Source of the DNA: an uncultured Gemella sp.
GTDB lineage: Bacteria; Bacillota; Bacilli; Staphylococcales; Gemellaceae
Length of the DNA: 10,660 bases
NCBI GenBank assembly: GCA_945929765.1
Contig: CAMEOL010000021.1
Location: 1 to 10,660 of the forward strand
Reading direction: 5' to 3'
Position 1 is the stretch's first letter. Every line of letters starts with the position of its first letter. Position numbers and translations under genes: made by a program. Shown here piece by piece: positions 1 through 6,845 of the stretch. The notes under the pieces are model-generated. The model did not search any database and had not been told where the DNA came from. It saw nothing but the letters and a program-made list of their open reading frames with translations.

Positions 1-1804
1 AATTTTCTTGTTCTAAAATATATTTATTTTCGAAGTTAGAAAGCATAGTTAGATATCCGTCAGTCGAATTATTTGCTAATGTATTAATATTATCTTTTAA
101 ATCATTAAGGGCACGAGTAATTCTTCTTGCTTGAAGGGGATTATTTTTGAATTTTTCTTGAGTTTTGTTTGTTAGTTCATTAATTTTATTAAAGACAATT
201 TCCTTGTCTAATTCGCCTGTGATAAATTCTCCGATAATATCAGGTATTTTATTTTTTATATAGTCTTCATAACCCGTTGATTTTATTTTAACAAAGTGAT
301 CGTGATTACCGTGAGGTATTGCAAATTTACCATTCTGAATTTTTATTTTATTAGCAGGGATGTTTGTTCTTTCAGCGATTGCTAATAGTTCGTTTTCGAA
401 ATCTATTTCAGGAATTCCTGTAACTTCTGGTATTTTTAATTTAGATATAGAAACTATATATGGGTGTATATGAGTTGGATCATATGCATGTCCCGGATCG
501 TTAAATACAAAATAATTGTCATTAATTTTTATAGCTTCAATTGGAACACCGTATATGTCAGCAACATAAAGCATCTTCTCTTTTATTTCTTGGGAAATAT
601 TTTTTTCGGTATTGACTTTTTCTGTTGCTGCTAGAGTGTCTGTATTTAAATTATTGTTGTTATTTTTTATGAGTTCTCTTGAAATTTTGTTATATTCGTT
701 TTTGGCTGCGATTAATTTATCTTTAGGTATTAGGTGTTCCCATTTTGAATTTACAAGTTGATAATAATAAATGAAGTGTTCGTGACCACTATGATTAGTA
801 ATTAATCCTAGGTTTGTATATTTTATAATTTGATTTTCTTCAAATATATAGTTATCTTCTGTTTTGTAATCAATTCCCGCAAATGAAAGTTCTTTTTTCT
901 TTTCTATAATATCGTTATTATAATTTTGTTTATTAGTTATAGGAATAGAATTTTCGGTTTTTGTTATTAGTGAGTTGTTATTTTTCCAGATGTAGTGAGT
1001 GTGATCACCATGTCTAACTATATAACCAGTATCATCTTCGGCTATAATATCTTTTGGATCGAATGTATAATCGTCATGCTTATCGATATTTTTATTATAG
1101 TAGTTGCTATTTATAAAATTATTGTTGATAGCATTATTGTTTACTAGATTTTCCCATCTTGTACCACGTAGTTGCTCATAACTAAAGTAATGAGAGTGAC
1201 CGTTGTGGTCAACGACAATACCGTTAGCTGTTTTGTGGATTATTTGATTTATATTGTTAAATATGAATCCATCGCTAGTAGCATAGTCTATACCAGCAAC
1301 ACCACTATTTATTTTTTTTACGTTTTGACTAGAATTTTTGTGATTACTATGTTCCGCTTCATGTGAATTACTTGTAATTTTTTCTGCAAGCTCCCTAGTT
1401 ATAATATTAGTTTGTGTAATATTTTCATTTGGATAATAATAGTATTTATTGTTTATTTTTATTATGTATCCTTGTTCAACTTCATAAAGAATATCATTTT
1501 TATTAAGTTTATAATCTTTATTTTTGTAAACTACACTATCCAAAAATTTAGCATCATAAGGTATCAAACCGTGTTTGAAATGTGTGTGATCACCATGAAC
1601 GACAGCATAACCAAATTCAGATATTTCAGCAATAACAACAGAATCTTTTTTTTCTTTTTCATTGTTTATTTTAACATGTTCAGAATTAGAAGCGCTGTTA
1701 TAGTTGTAGTTGTTTTTATTTTGATATTCGTATACACTAAAAGCTAATGCACAAGTGGCAAGTATACTAGTAGTACCTATAATAATTTTACTATTTTTTT
1801 TCAT
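1..1804 (-). CDS. Pht-type histidine triad surface protein, 3' end beyond window
   Basis: An open frame runs leftwards from an ATG at 1804-1802 to the window edge, giving 601 codons without a stop. AAGGAG (1811-1816) lies 6 nt before the start. The N-terminus has Lys2-Lys3, a hydrophobic stretch (about residues 7-25) and an LATC at 15-18, like the LxxC of streptococcal Pht proteins, so it should be exported and surface-held. HxxHxH zinc motifs are visible at residues 70-75 (HGDHTH), 200-205 (HNGHSH), 265-270 (HGDHTH), 338-343 (HSGHEH) and 498-503 (HGNHDH), plus an expanded HAYDPTHIH at 439-447. Two repeats start with AGIDY at 170 and 309 and end in an Rx/SxWExL-like segment; two others start near 413 and 473. 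Known Pht proteins bind zinc, pass it to the AdcA-type importer and bind complement factors; that role here is inferred from family. The C-terminus is not visible. Full-length relatives are often about 800 residues. Confidence 0.9.
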   Translation of the reverse strand, partial: MKKNSKIIIGTTSILATCALAFSVYEYQNKNNYNYNSASNSEHVKINNEKEKKDSVVIAEISEFGYAVVHGDHTHFKHGLIPYDAKFLDSVVYKNKDYKLNKNDILYEVEQGYIIKINNKYYYYPNENITQTNIITRELAEKITSNSHEAEHSNHKNSSQNVKKINSGVAGIDYATSDGFIFNNINQIIHKTANGIVVDHNGHSHYFSYEQLRGTRWENLVNNNAINNNFINSNYYNKNIDKHDDYTFDPKDIIAEDDTGYIVRHGDHTHYIWKNNNSLITKTENSIPITNKQNYNNDIIEKKKELSFAGIDYKTEDNYIFEENQIIKYTNLGLITNHSGHEHFIYYYQLVNSKWEHLIPKDKLIAAKNEYNKISRELIKNNNNNLNTDTLAATEKVNTEKNISQEIKEKMLYVADIYGVPIEAIKINDNYFVFNDPGHAYDPTHIHPYIVSISKLKIPEVTGIPEIDFENELLAIAERTNIPANKIKIQNGKFAIPHGNHDHFVKIKSTGYEDYIKNKIPDIIGEFITGELDKEIVFNKINELTNKTQEKFKNNPLQARRITRALNDLKDNINTLANNSTDGYLTMLSNFENKYILEQEN

Positions 1805-1816
1805 AATATGCTCCTT

Positions 1817-1837
1817 AAATCATAATCGTTACGATTT
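1817..1837. promoter_or_regulatory. Zur-type box 1, over the transcription start
   Basis: Twenty-one bases with half-sites AAATCATAAT and GTTACGATTT around a central C at 1827. Against the Bacillus Zur consensus (AAATCGTAAT, one base, ATTACGATTT) two positions differ. The near-symmetry extends to TTAAATC...GATTTAA at 1815-1839. It lies just upstream of the ribosome binding site, over the predicted start point. A repressor bound here would block transcription. The match to Zur rather than Fur or PerR rests on the outer AAATC/GATTT bases. Confidence 0.7.
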
Positions 1838-1840
1838 AAT

Positions 1841-1869
1841 ATTCTAGCATACAAATGTGTCTTTGTAAA
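1841..1869 (-). promoter_or_regulatory. Promoter of the histidine triad gene
   Basis: Reading leftwards, TTTACA (1864-1869) serves as the -35 box and TAGAAT (1841-1846) as the -10 box, with exactly 17 bp between them. A TGC directly before TAGAAT makes it an extended -10. Each box differs from the sigma-A consensus by one base. Transcription would start near 1834, about 30 nt before the ATG. Both Zur-like boxes overlap this promoter: one covers the -35 box and one the predicted start point. Confidence 0.75.
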
Positions 1870-1888
1870 TAGTAATCATTACTATTTA
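1866..1888. promoter_or_regulatory. Zur-type box 2, over the -35 box
   Basis: A perfect 23-bp palindrome centred on C1877, with half-site TAAATAGTAAT. It differs from the Zur consensus by one symmetrical change (A for C at the fifth base of the 21-bp core, T for G on the other side). It overlaps the -35 box of the histidine triad promoter. Its centre is 50 bp from the centre of box 1, which is compatible with two dimers occupying one promoter. It is also about 90 bp upstream of the divergent sulfurtransferase start codon, so control of that gene is possible but less direct. Confidence 0.7.
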
Positions 1889-1941
1889 TAGTTTTTTTAT
1901 TAAATTTGTATATGTGAACATTTTTATTATAAAAATTGTAG

Positions 1942-1947
1942 TATAAT
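1942..1947 (+). promoter_or_regulatory. -10 box for the sulfurtransferase operon
   Basis: A perfect TATAAT lies 28 bp before the start codon. No good -35 box is found at 17 bp (CATTTT at 1919-1924). TGAACA at 1915-1920 resembles one, but the 21-bp spacer is too long. The promoter is therefore either weak or helped by another factor. The ribosome binding site AAAGGAG follows at 1961-1967. Confidence 0.55.
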
Positions 1948-1975
1948 GTATATAGTTAGTAAAGGAGAATAAATT

Positions 1976-2815
1976 ATGAATTTTATAAGTAACAAGATAG
2001 TTGACGTAAATTATTTATTAGAAAGTAGAGAAAGAGATAATGTTGTTGTAATTGATGCCCGAGGTAATATGCTAGAAGAGGGAGCATTAATGTATGATAG
2101 AGCAATAGTAGTAGATTGGACAGATTTAAGTTTATTAGGAGAATTTGGCGGAGAAGATCTAGGAAAATTACTTTCTAAAGAGAATTATGAGTATATTTTT
2201 GAAGTATTAAATATAACTAGTGATACAGAAGTAATAGCTTATGGTTTCACTATGCCTGATGCAGGTTTTGGAGATGAAGGTCGCATTGTTTATACTTTTG
2301 ATTTTGCAGGGCATAGTAATGTTAAATTTGTAGATGGTGGATTTAACGAAATTGAGAAGTTAGGATTTAACAAATCTTATATCAAAGAAGAAAGTAGAAT
2401 AAATCTTTTGTCATTAAATAGAGAAGAGGCACAAAATAATAGTAAAGCTATATACACAGATGAATTGTTAGAACTATATAACAAAGACGATGTTCAAGTT
2501 TTAGATACACGTCTTGCTGTTGAGTATAATGGAAGGGTAATTTACGGTGAAAGTAAAGCAGGGCACGTTCCTAATTCTATATCTCTTCCGTTTAACAGTT
2601 TAGTTGATAAAAATGGTTTTGTTAAGTCTAAAGATGAAATAGAGCAACAATTAAACGAGTTGAAAATTTCAAAAGATAAGTTGATAATTACATATTGCAC
2701 GACAGGGGTAAGGGCTTCTTATGTAGCTGTTTTGTTGACAGAGTTAGGTTATAAAGTTAGAAATTATGAACCATCGTTTGCACGATATGCAAATGTCGGG
2801 GAAGTAGTAATATAA
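1976..2815 (+). CDS. Tandem-rhodanese sulfurtransferase
   Basis: A 279-residue cytoplasmic protein of the usual length for two-domain thiosulfate or 3-mercaptopyruvate sulfurtransferases, which carry sulfane sulfur as a cysteine persulfide. Domain 1 covers about residues 10-135, with DARG at 27-30 and no cysteine in its loop, so it is structural. Domain 2 covers about 160-275, with the LDTR entry motif at 176-179, GHVPNSISLPF at 196-206 and the active loop CTTGVRA starting at Cys241. This loop differs from both classical forms (CRKGVT in rhodanese, CG[ST]GVT in mercaptopyruvate enzymes), so the sulfur donor cannot be named. The start has AAAGGAG 8 nt upstream. It diverges from the histidine triad gene and is followed after 28 bp by the acetyltransferase gene, probably on the same mRNA. 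Confidence 0.88.
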   Translation: MNFISNKIVDVNYLLESRERDNVVVIDARGNMLEEGALMYDRAIVVDWTDLSLLGEFGGEDLGKLLSKENYEYIFEVLNITSDTEVIAYGFTMPDAGFGDEGRIVYTFDFAGHSNVKFVDGGFNEIEKLGFNKSYIKEESRINLLSLNREEAQNNSKAIYTDELLELYNKDDVQVLDTRLAVEYNGRVIYGESKAGHVPNSISLPFNSLVDKNGFVKSKDEIEQQLNELKISKDKLIITYCTTGVRASYVAVLLTELGYKVRNYEPSFARYANVGEVVI

Positions 2816-2843
2816 TTTAATTTAATATTAGGGAGGAATATAA

Positions 2844-3401
2844 ATGGTTGTAATAAGAGAAGCAACAAAAAATGATTTAAAAGTAATAGAAGGAATTTAT
2901 GAGTTTGTAGAATCACTAGAGTTAGATATATTAAAAGAAGCAGGAAAAGAAAAAATGCTTAATATATTAGAGAAATGCTTCACATCCGATGATGATCGCT
3001 TTAGTTATAAATATTGTGATATAGTAGAAGAAGACGGAAATATATTAGGATTTTCATTTAGTTATGATTATTCTAGTGTAGAAAGTGCAAAAAAATATTG
3101 GTACGAAGTAATAATTCCTAAATACAATTTAAGTCACAATTCAGTTATTTTTGATTATAATGAGGCATTGCCAGGAGAATTTTATTTAGATACTTTATAT
3201 GTTTTTGAAAATAATCGTGGTAAAGGGGTAGGGACAAAACTTCTTAAGGTGTTTACAGAGAAAGATAAACCATTAAAAAGTTTAAATGTAGCCCAAAGTA
3301 ATAGTGGTGCTAGGAAGTTATATGAAAGTTTTGGATTTGAAAAAGACGGCGAAATATGGATAGGACATGAAAATTATGATCATATGCTAATCAAATCTTA
3401 A
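2844..3401 (+). CDS. GNAT family N-acetyltransferase
   Basis: A 185-residue protein with the GNAT fold signature. The acetyl-CoA pyrophosphate loop RGKGVG is at residues 125-130, preceded by the beta-strand LDTLYVF (115-121). NSGARKLYESFGF at 152-164 is the conserved helix and strand that close the cofactor site. Such enzymes move an acetyl group from acetyl-CoA to an amine of a small molecule, peptide or protein; the acceptor cannot be told from sequence. The start is set by GGGAGG at 2831-2836, 7 nt before ATG. With a 28-bp gap from the sulfurtransferase and a terminator behind it, it looks like the second gene of a two-gene operon. Confidence 0.88.
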   Translation: MVVIREATKNDLKVIEGIYEFVESLELDILKEAGKEKMLNILEKCFTSDDDRFSYKYCDIVEEDGNILGFSFSYDYSSVESAKKYWYEVIIPKYNLSHNSVIFDYNEALPGEFYLDTLYVFENNRGKGVGTKLLKVFTEKDKPLKSLNVAQSNSGARKLYESFGFEKDGEIWIGHENYDHMLIKS

Positions 3402-3435
3402 TTAATGGAATATAAAGTTTATTAGAGTAATTTAT

Positions 3436-3481
3436 GAGAACTTGTAAGTAATAAAAAATTGTTACTTATGAGTTCTCTTTA
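3436..3481 (+). terminator. Terminator after the acetyltransferase gene
   Basis: GAGAACTTGTAAGTAA (3436-3451) pairs with TTACTTATGAGTTCTC (3462-3477) to form a 16-bp stem in which two central pairs are G-U. The loop is 10 nt, and a short TTTATT tail follows. It ends the sulfurtransferase-acetyltransferase operon. Confidence 0.8.
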
Positions 3482-3611
3482 TTCAAAATAAATAGGCTAA
3501 CCAAAAAATTATAAGTATTAAGGAAAAAATGAACTTATATAAAAATTAAAACATGACTTTCGTATTGCTTTCCAAAATAGGTTACACCATCGCTTCTTTT
3601 TTTGATAAAAA
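3482..3611. other. AT-rich spacer with no recognised gene
   Basis: Between the terminator and the pepF promoter no start codon with a ribosome binding site was found on either strand. The patch at about 3550-3600 is less AT-rich than its surroundings. It contains a short minus-strand open frame (about 3535-3633) without ATG, which may be decayed coding sequence. Confidence 0.4.
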
Positions 3612-3640
3612 TTGAAAATAATAAGAAAATTTGTTATAAT
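3612..3640 (+). promoter_or_regulatory. pepF promoter
   Basis: TTGAAA (3612-3617) and TATAAT (3635-3640) are separated by exactly 17 bp, and TGT just before TATAAT gives an extended -10. This is the best promoter in the window. It lies inside the frame that could be read upstream from a TTG at 3602, which shows that pepF starts downstream at 3671. Confidence 0.85.
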
Positions 3641-3670
3641 AGTTTTAAAATTTATTCAGGAGGGACAATA

Positions 3671-5479
3671 ATGGCAGAATTATTAAGAAAAGATGTTAAA
3701 TTAGAAGATACTTGGGATTTAACTACAATTTATGCTACTGATGAGGATTTTTGGAATGAATTCCAAAAAGCTGAAGAGGCACTAAAAAATGTAGCAAATT
3801 ATCAAAATAAACTTGCAAATAGTGCAAAAGATCTTTTAGAAGTTTTGAAAGCTTCTGAAGAATATGATTTACGTTTAGAAACATTATATGTTTATGCACA
3901 TCTAAAAAATGATCAAGACACAACAGAATCTAAATACAAGGAGATGTTCTCAAAGACTTATGATTTGTATGTAAAAACATCAACAGAATGGTCATTTTTA
4001 ACTCCAGAGTTGATGGCAGTTGATGAAACATTATTAAATAGTTATTTAGAAGAATTAGAAGAATTAAAAGTTTATAAATTTGAAATAGAAAAAATTAATA
4101 AAGCTCGTCCTCATGTATTAGATAAAGAATCAGAAAAATTAATATCTATGGCAGGAAGTGCATTATCAGCAAGTCAAGAGACTTTTTCTGCATTAAATAA
4201 CACAGATGTTAATTTTGGTGAAGTAGAAGATAAAGATGGGAATAAACTACTACTTAATCATGGAACATATGGTCAATATATGGAAAGTAAAGACAGAGTT
4301 TTAAGAAAAAATACGTTCAAAGCAATGTATAAGTATTATAAAGCTCATAATAATACGCTAGCTTCAACAATTTCTGGAAATTTAAAAGCAACGAAATATT
4401 ATGCTGATACTCATAAATATAATTCTACAAGACATGCAGCATTATCTAAAAACCATATACCAGAGGAAGTTTACGATAATTTAGTGGATACAGTAAACAA
4501 AAATCTTCATGTCTTACACCGTTATTTCGAGTTACAAAAGAGAGTTCTAGGTTTAGATGAGTATAGATTGTATGATAGAGGGGTTTCGATGGTAGAAGGA
4601 GAGGCTCCAAAATTTACATTTGCTGAAGCTAAAGAGATAGTATTAGAAGCGGTAGCTCCTATGGGAGAACAATATGTAAACGATATGCGTAAAGCATTCG
4701 ATGAGAGATGGATAGATGTACAGCCGAATAAAGGTAAAAGATCAGGAGCTTACTCATCGGGGGGATATGCAACTAATCCGTTTATATTGTTAAATTATGA
4801 TAATACATTGAATTATGTATATACTTTAATTCATGAGTTAGGGCATTCAATGCACTCATATTATACTAGAAAAAACCAACCACAAACATACGGTAACTAT
4901 TCAATCTTTGTTGCAGAAGTAGCCTCTACTTGTAATGAAGCATTATTGACAAATTACTTGTTCAAAAAATTTGAAAAAGAAGGTAATAAAGCAGCAATGT
5001 TACAAGTTCTTAATCAAGAATTAATAGGAACAGTAGGGACTTTATTCCGTCAAGTACAATTTGCAGAATTTGAACATTTAATGAATAGAACGCTACAAGA
5101 AGGTGGAGTTCTAACTGCAGAATTTTTAAATGAAAAATATTTTGAGTTAATAAAAAAATATCATGGTGATGCTTTTGAATATGATGAAGATATAAAATAT
5201 GAATGGTCAAGAGTACCACATTTCTACTATAACTATTATGTTTATCAATATTCAACAGGATTCTCTGCCGCACAAGCATTATCTAGTTTAATACTAGAAG
5301 ATAGTAAGAATGCACAAGTTTATATAGATGAATTTTTAGCTAGAGGTAATTCAAATTATCCTATAGAAGTTCTAAAAAATGCAGGAGTAGATATGTCTAA
5401 ATCAGAGCCTATCGAAAGAGCAATAGATAACTTCTCAAAATTAATAGATAAATTCGAACAATTGTATTTCGAAAAATAG
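3671..5479 (+). CDS. pepF: Oligoendopeptidase F (M3B family zinc peptidase)
   Basis: A 602-residue cytoplasmic metallopeptidase, very close in length to the lactococcal PepF. It cuts oligopeptides of moderate size and helps recycle imported or signal-derived peptides. The zinc site HELGH is at residues 388-392, and the third ligand is most likely Glu416 in FVAEVAS, the usual M3 spacing. The flanking GAYSSGGY and NPFILLNY segments are typical of the family, and the C-terminal FYYNYYVYQYSTG segment supplies the tyrosines of the substrate site. No signal peptide is present. The start at 3671 is chosen over an in-frame TTG at 3602 because AGGAGGG (3658-3664) precedes it and the promoter lies between the two. 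The gene stands alone between two terminators. Confidence 0.96.
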   Translation: MAELLRKDVKLEDTWDLTTIYATDEDFWNEFQKAEEALKNVANYQNKLANSAKDLLEVLKASEEYDLRLETLYVYAHLKNDQDTTESKYKEMFSKTYDLYVKTSTEWSFLTPELMAVDETLLNSYLEELEELKVYKFEIEKINKARPHVLDKESEKLISMAGSALSASQETFSALNNTDVNFGEVEDKDGNKLLLNHGTYGQYMESKDRVLRKNTFKAMYKYYKAHNNTLASTISGNLKATKYYADTHKYNSTRHAALSKNHIPEEVYDNLVDTVNKNLHVLHRYFELQKRVLGLDEYRLYDRGVSMVEGEAPKFTFAEAKEIVLEAVAPMGEQYVNDMRKAFDERWIDVQPNKGKRSGAYSSGGYATNPFILLNYDNTLNYVYTLIHELGHSMHSYYTRKNQPQTYGNYSIFVAEVASTCNEALLTNYLFKKFEKEGNKAAMLQVLNQELIGTVGTLFRQVQFAEFEHLMNRTLQEGGVLTAEFLNEKYFELIKKYHGDAFEYDEDIKYEWSRVPHFYYNYYVYQYSTGFSAAQALSSLILEDSKNAQVYIDEFLARGNSNYPIEVLKNAGVDMSKSEPIERAIDNFSKLIDKFEQLYFEK

Positions 5480-5505
5480 AAAAAATTTTTTAGTACAAAA
5501 ATAAT

Positions 5506-5570
5506 AACATGTTCCTTAAAGCGTACGTAAATAAAGAAAATACGTAGTTAAGAGGTACATGTTTTTATTT
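5506..5570 (+). terminator. Terminator after pepF
   Basis: AACATGT (5506-5512) pairs with ACATGTT (5557-5563), and further in CCTTAA pairs imperfectly with TTAAGAGG and ACGTA with TACGT. The result is a long, partly mismatched hairpin followed by TTTTTATTTTT. The T-rich tail runs into the upstream part of the mutM promoter. Confidence 0.7.
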
Positions 5571-5585
5571 TTATATCAAGCATTA

Positions 5586-5594
5586 TGTTATAAT
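5586..5594 (+). promoter_or_regulatory. mutM extended -10 promoter element
   Basis: TGT followed by TATAAT (5589-5594) forms an extended -10 element 32 bp before the mutM start. The place where a -35 box should lie (about 5566-5571) is the T-rich tail of the pepF terminator and has no clear match. Confidence 0.55.
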
Positions 5595-5625
5595 TAATAT
5601 ATAAATGTTAAGAGAGGAAACAAAA

Positions 5626-6480
5626 ATGCCAGAATTACCAGAAGTCGAAAATATAAAAATAGGATTGAAACCAAATGTCATAAATAAAACTATAATAAAT
5701 GTAGAATATTCACAAAAAATTATAGATGCTCATTTAGAGGGGAAACGAGCTCTAGTAAAAGATGAATTAAATTATTTTAAAGAAAATTTAATAGGAAAAA
5801 CTATATTGAACTTAGAACGTCGAGGAAAATATGTGTTTTTTACACTAAATAATGGATATTTAATTACGCATTTTGGAATGACAGGAGCATATTTTGTCGT
5901 TACTAATATAGAAGAAATAGAAAATAAAAATTATTTTAATCATCGACACATTATTTTTTCTTTATCAACAGGAGAAAAGCTTGTTTATAGTGATATTAGA
6001 CGATTTGGTGAATTGCGTTATTTAGAAAACTTAAATAATTTTAAACCGTTCAATACTTTAGCACCAGAACCTTTTTCTGAAAAATCTTTAGAATACTTTT
6101 TAGAAAAATTAGAAAGTAAAAAATATAGAAATGTCCCTATAAAAGCCTTGTTGTTAGAAGGGAATGTATTTTGTGGCTGCGGAAATATTTATGCGTGTGA
6201 AGTTCTTTATAAGGAAAAGATTCATCCCGAAAAAAAAGCTTCAGAACTAACAAGAGAAGAAAAAACAAAGATTTTTAAAAGTCTAGTAAAAATATTAGAA
6301 TTTAGTATTGAACAAGGTGGATCTACTATTTCTGATTTTGTCCATTCAGATGGAGGAGAGGGAAATATGCAAAACTATCTTCAAATATATGGTCATAAGA
6401 TGTGTCCATTAAACCATGATACAGAAAATATAGTAATAAAAACTAGATCTACTTATTATTGTCCAAAATGTCAAAAGTAA
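5626..6480 (+). CDS. mutM: Formamidopyrimidine-DNA glycosylase (MutM/Fpg)
   Basis: A 284-residue base-excision repair enzyme that removes 8-oxoguanine and formamidopyrimidines and then cuts the abasic strand. The start is set at 5626, not the in-frame ATG at 5605, because MPELPE puts the nucleophilic Pro2 and Glu3 at the mature N-terminus; AGAGAGG lies just upstream. HFGMTG and SDIRRFG carry the Met, Arg and Phe that fill the gap left by the flipped base. GNIY (Asn187) is the phosphate-binding part of the helix-two-turn-helix domain. The zinc finger at 260-282 is unusual: Cys260, then Asn263 and His264 where CxxC is expected, then Cys279 and Cys282. Arg274 matches the finger arginine that contacts DNA. 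Three extra cysteines (183, 185, 191) surround GNIY. Nothing is broken, and I expect an active enzyme. Confidence 0.94.
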   Translation: MPELPEVENIKIGLKPNVINKTIINVEYSQKIIDAHLEGKRALVKDELNYFKENLIGKTILNLERRGKYVFFTLNNGYLITHFGMTGAYFVVTNIEEIENKNYFNHRHIIFSLSTGEKLVYSDIRRFGELRYLENLNNFKPFNTLAPEPFSEKSLEYFLEKLESKKYRNVPIKALLLEGNVFCGCGNIYACEVLYKEKIHPEKKASELTREEKTKIFKSLVKILEFSIEQGGSTISDFVHSDGGEGNMQNYLQIYGHKMCPLNHDTENIVIKTRSTYYCPKCQK

Positions 6481-6739
6481 GATTTAAAAGATAATAATAA
6501 AAGTATTTTTTAAAAATATCTTCTCTAAATATTAAAGTGTTTCTATATAATTTGAAGAAAAATATAACAGTTTTTGAAACAGAAGACACTCACGTATTTA
6601 TAGTTAAGTAACAATACAACTACATGTTTTCACTATTTTTACATGCTGTTTTCAAGTATTTTCTATAGATTAATTTAATCAAAATAGGATATTAAAATAA
6701 ATAATTTAATATAACTGTTTTAATTGTTGTATATTATTA
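6481..6739. other. Long AT-rich leader region upstream of pflB, no gene seen
   Basis: No open frame with a plausible start was found. There is no GC-rich hairpin behind mutM, only AT-only pairing around 6502-6522, so mutM transcripts may read on. Small symmetric elements are present: the palindrome GATTAA-T-TTAATC at 6668-6680, and TAATATA (6708-6714) facing TATATTA (6730-6736). Two loosely repeated blocks of TACATG followed by TTTTCA occur between about 6621 and 6655. Confidence 0.4.
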
Positions 6740-6758
6740 GTTCACAAAAAGTTCACAA
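6740..6758 (+). repeat. GTTCACAA direct repeat upstream of pflB promoter
   Basis: GTTCACAA occurs at 6740-6747 and again at 6751-6758, an 11-bp period that puts both copies on one face of the helix. They end 17 bp before the -35 box, where an activator or a co-operative regulator might bind. TTCACAA equals one half of a Rex site (TTGTGAA...TTCACAA), but the inverted partner half is missing, so Rex cannot be claimed. Confidence 0.5.
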
Positions 6759-6775
6759 TTTCTTATTTACGAATA

Positions 6776-6804
6776 TTGAAATCGTAAAACATAGGGTGTA
6801 AAAT
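6776..6804 (+). promoter_or_regulatory. pflB promoter
   Basis: TTGAAA (6776-6781) and TAAAAT (6799-6804) are 17 bp apart, each one base from consensus. Transcription would start near 6811, about 35 nt before the pflB ATG. An imperfect catabolite-response-like sequence (TGAAATCG...CA, 6777-6791) overlaps the -35 box. Confidence 0.65.
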
Positions 6805-6845
6805 GATAGTGTAAAATAAAATAATAAAAATAAGGAGTGACGAAA

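Noticed and set aside
1172..1747. Two plus-strand open frames (1172-1366 and 1412-1747) rich in Ile, Phe and Val
   Set aside because: They lie antisense to the histidine triad gene, lack ribosome binding sites, and their composition is what antisense reading of this AT-rich gene produces.
3535..3633. Short minus-strand frame encoding a peptide with GVTYFGKQYES
   Set aside because: It has no ATG, GTG or TTG with a ribosome binding site, and I know no family it matches. It could be a decayed gene end, but the evidence is too thin.
3602..3670. N-terminal extension of PepF from TTG 3602
   Set aside because: A near-consensus promoter and the ribosome binding site lie within it, and the extra residues are unlike the family's N-terminus.
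3735..3923. Minus-strand open frame inside pepF, and another at 5010-5279
   Set aside because: Both are fully inside the conserved pepF coding sequence, with no promoter or ribosome binding site.
5605..5625. MutM start at ATG 5605
   Set aside because: The catalytic proline must follow the initiator Met directly, which fixes the start at 5626; the ribosome binding site lies between the two ATGs.
6741..6758. Rex operator upstream of pflB
   Set aside because: Rex sites are inverted repeats (TTGTGAA...TTCACAA). Here the two halves are direct repeats, and three core bases of the left half do not fit.
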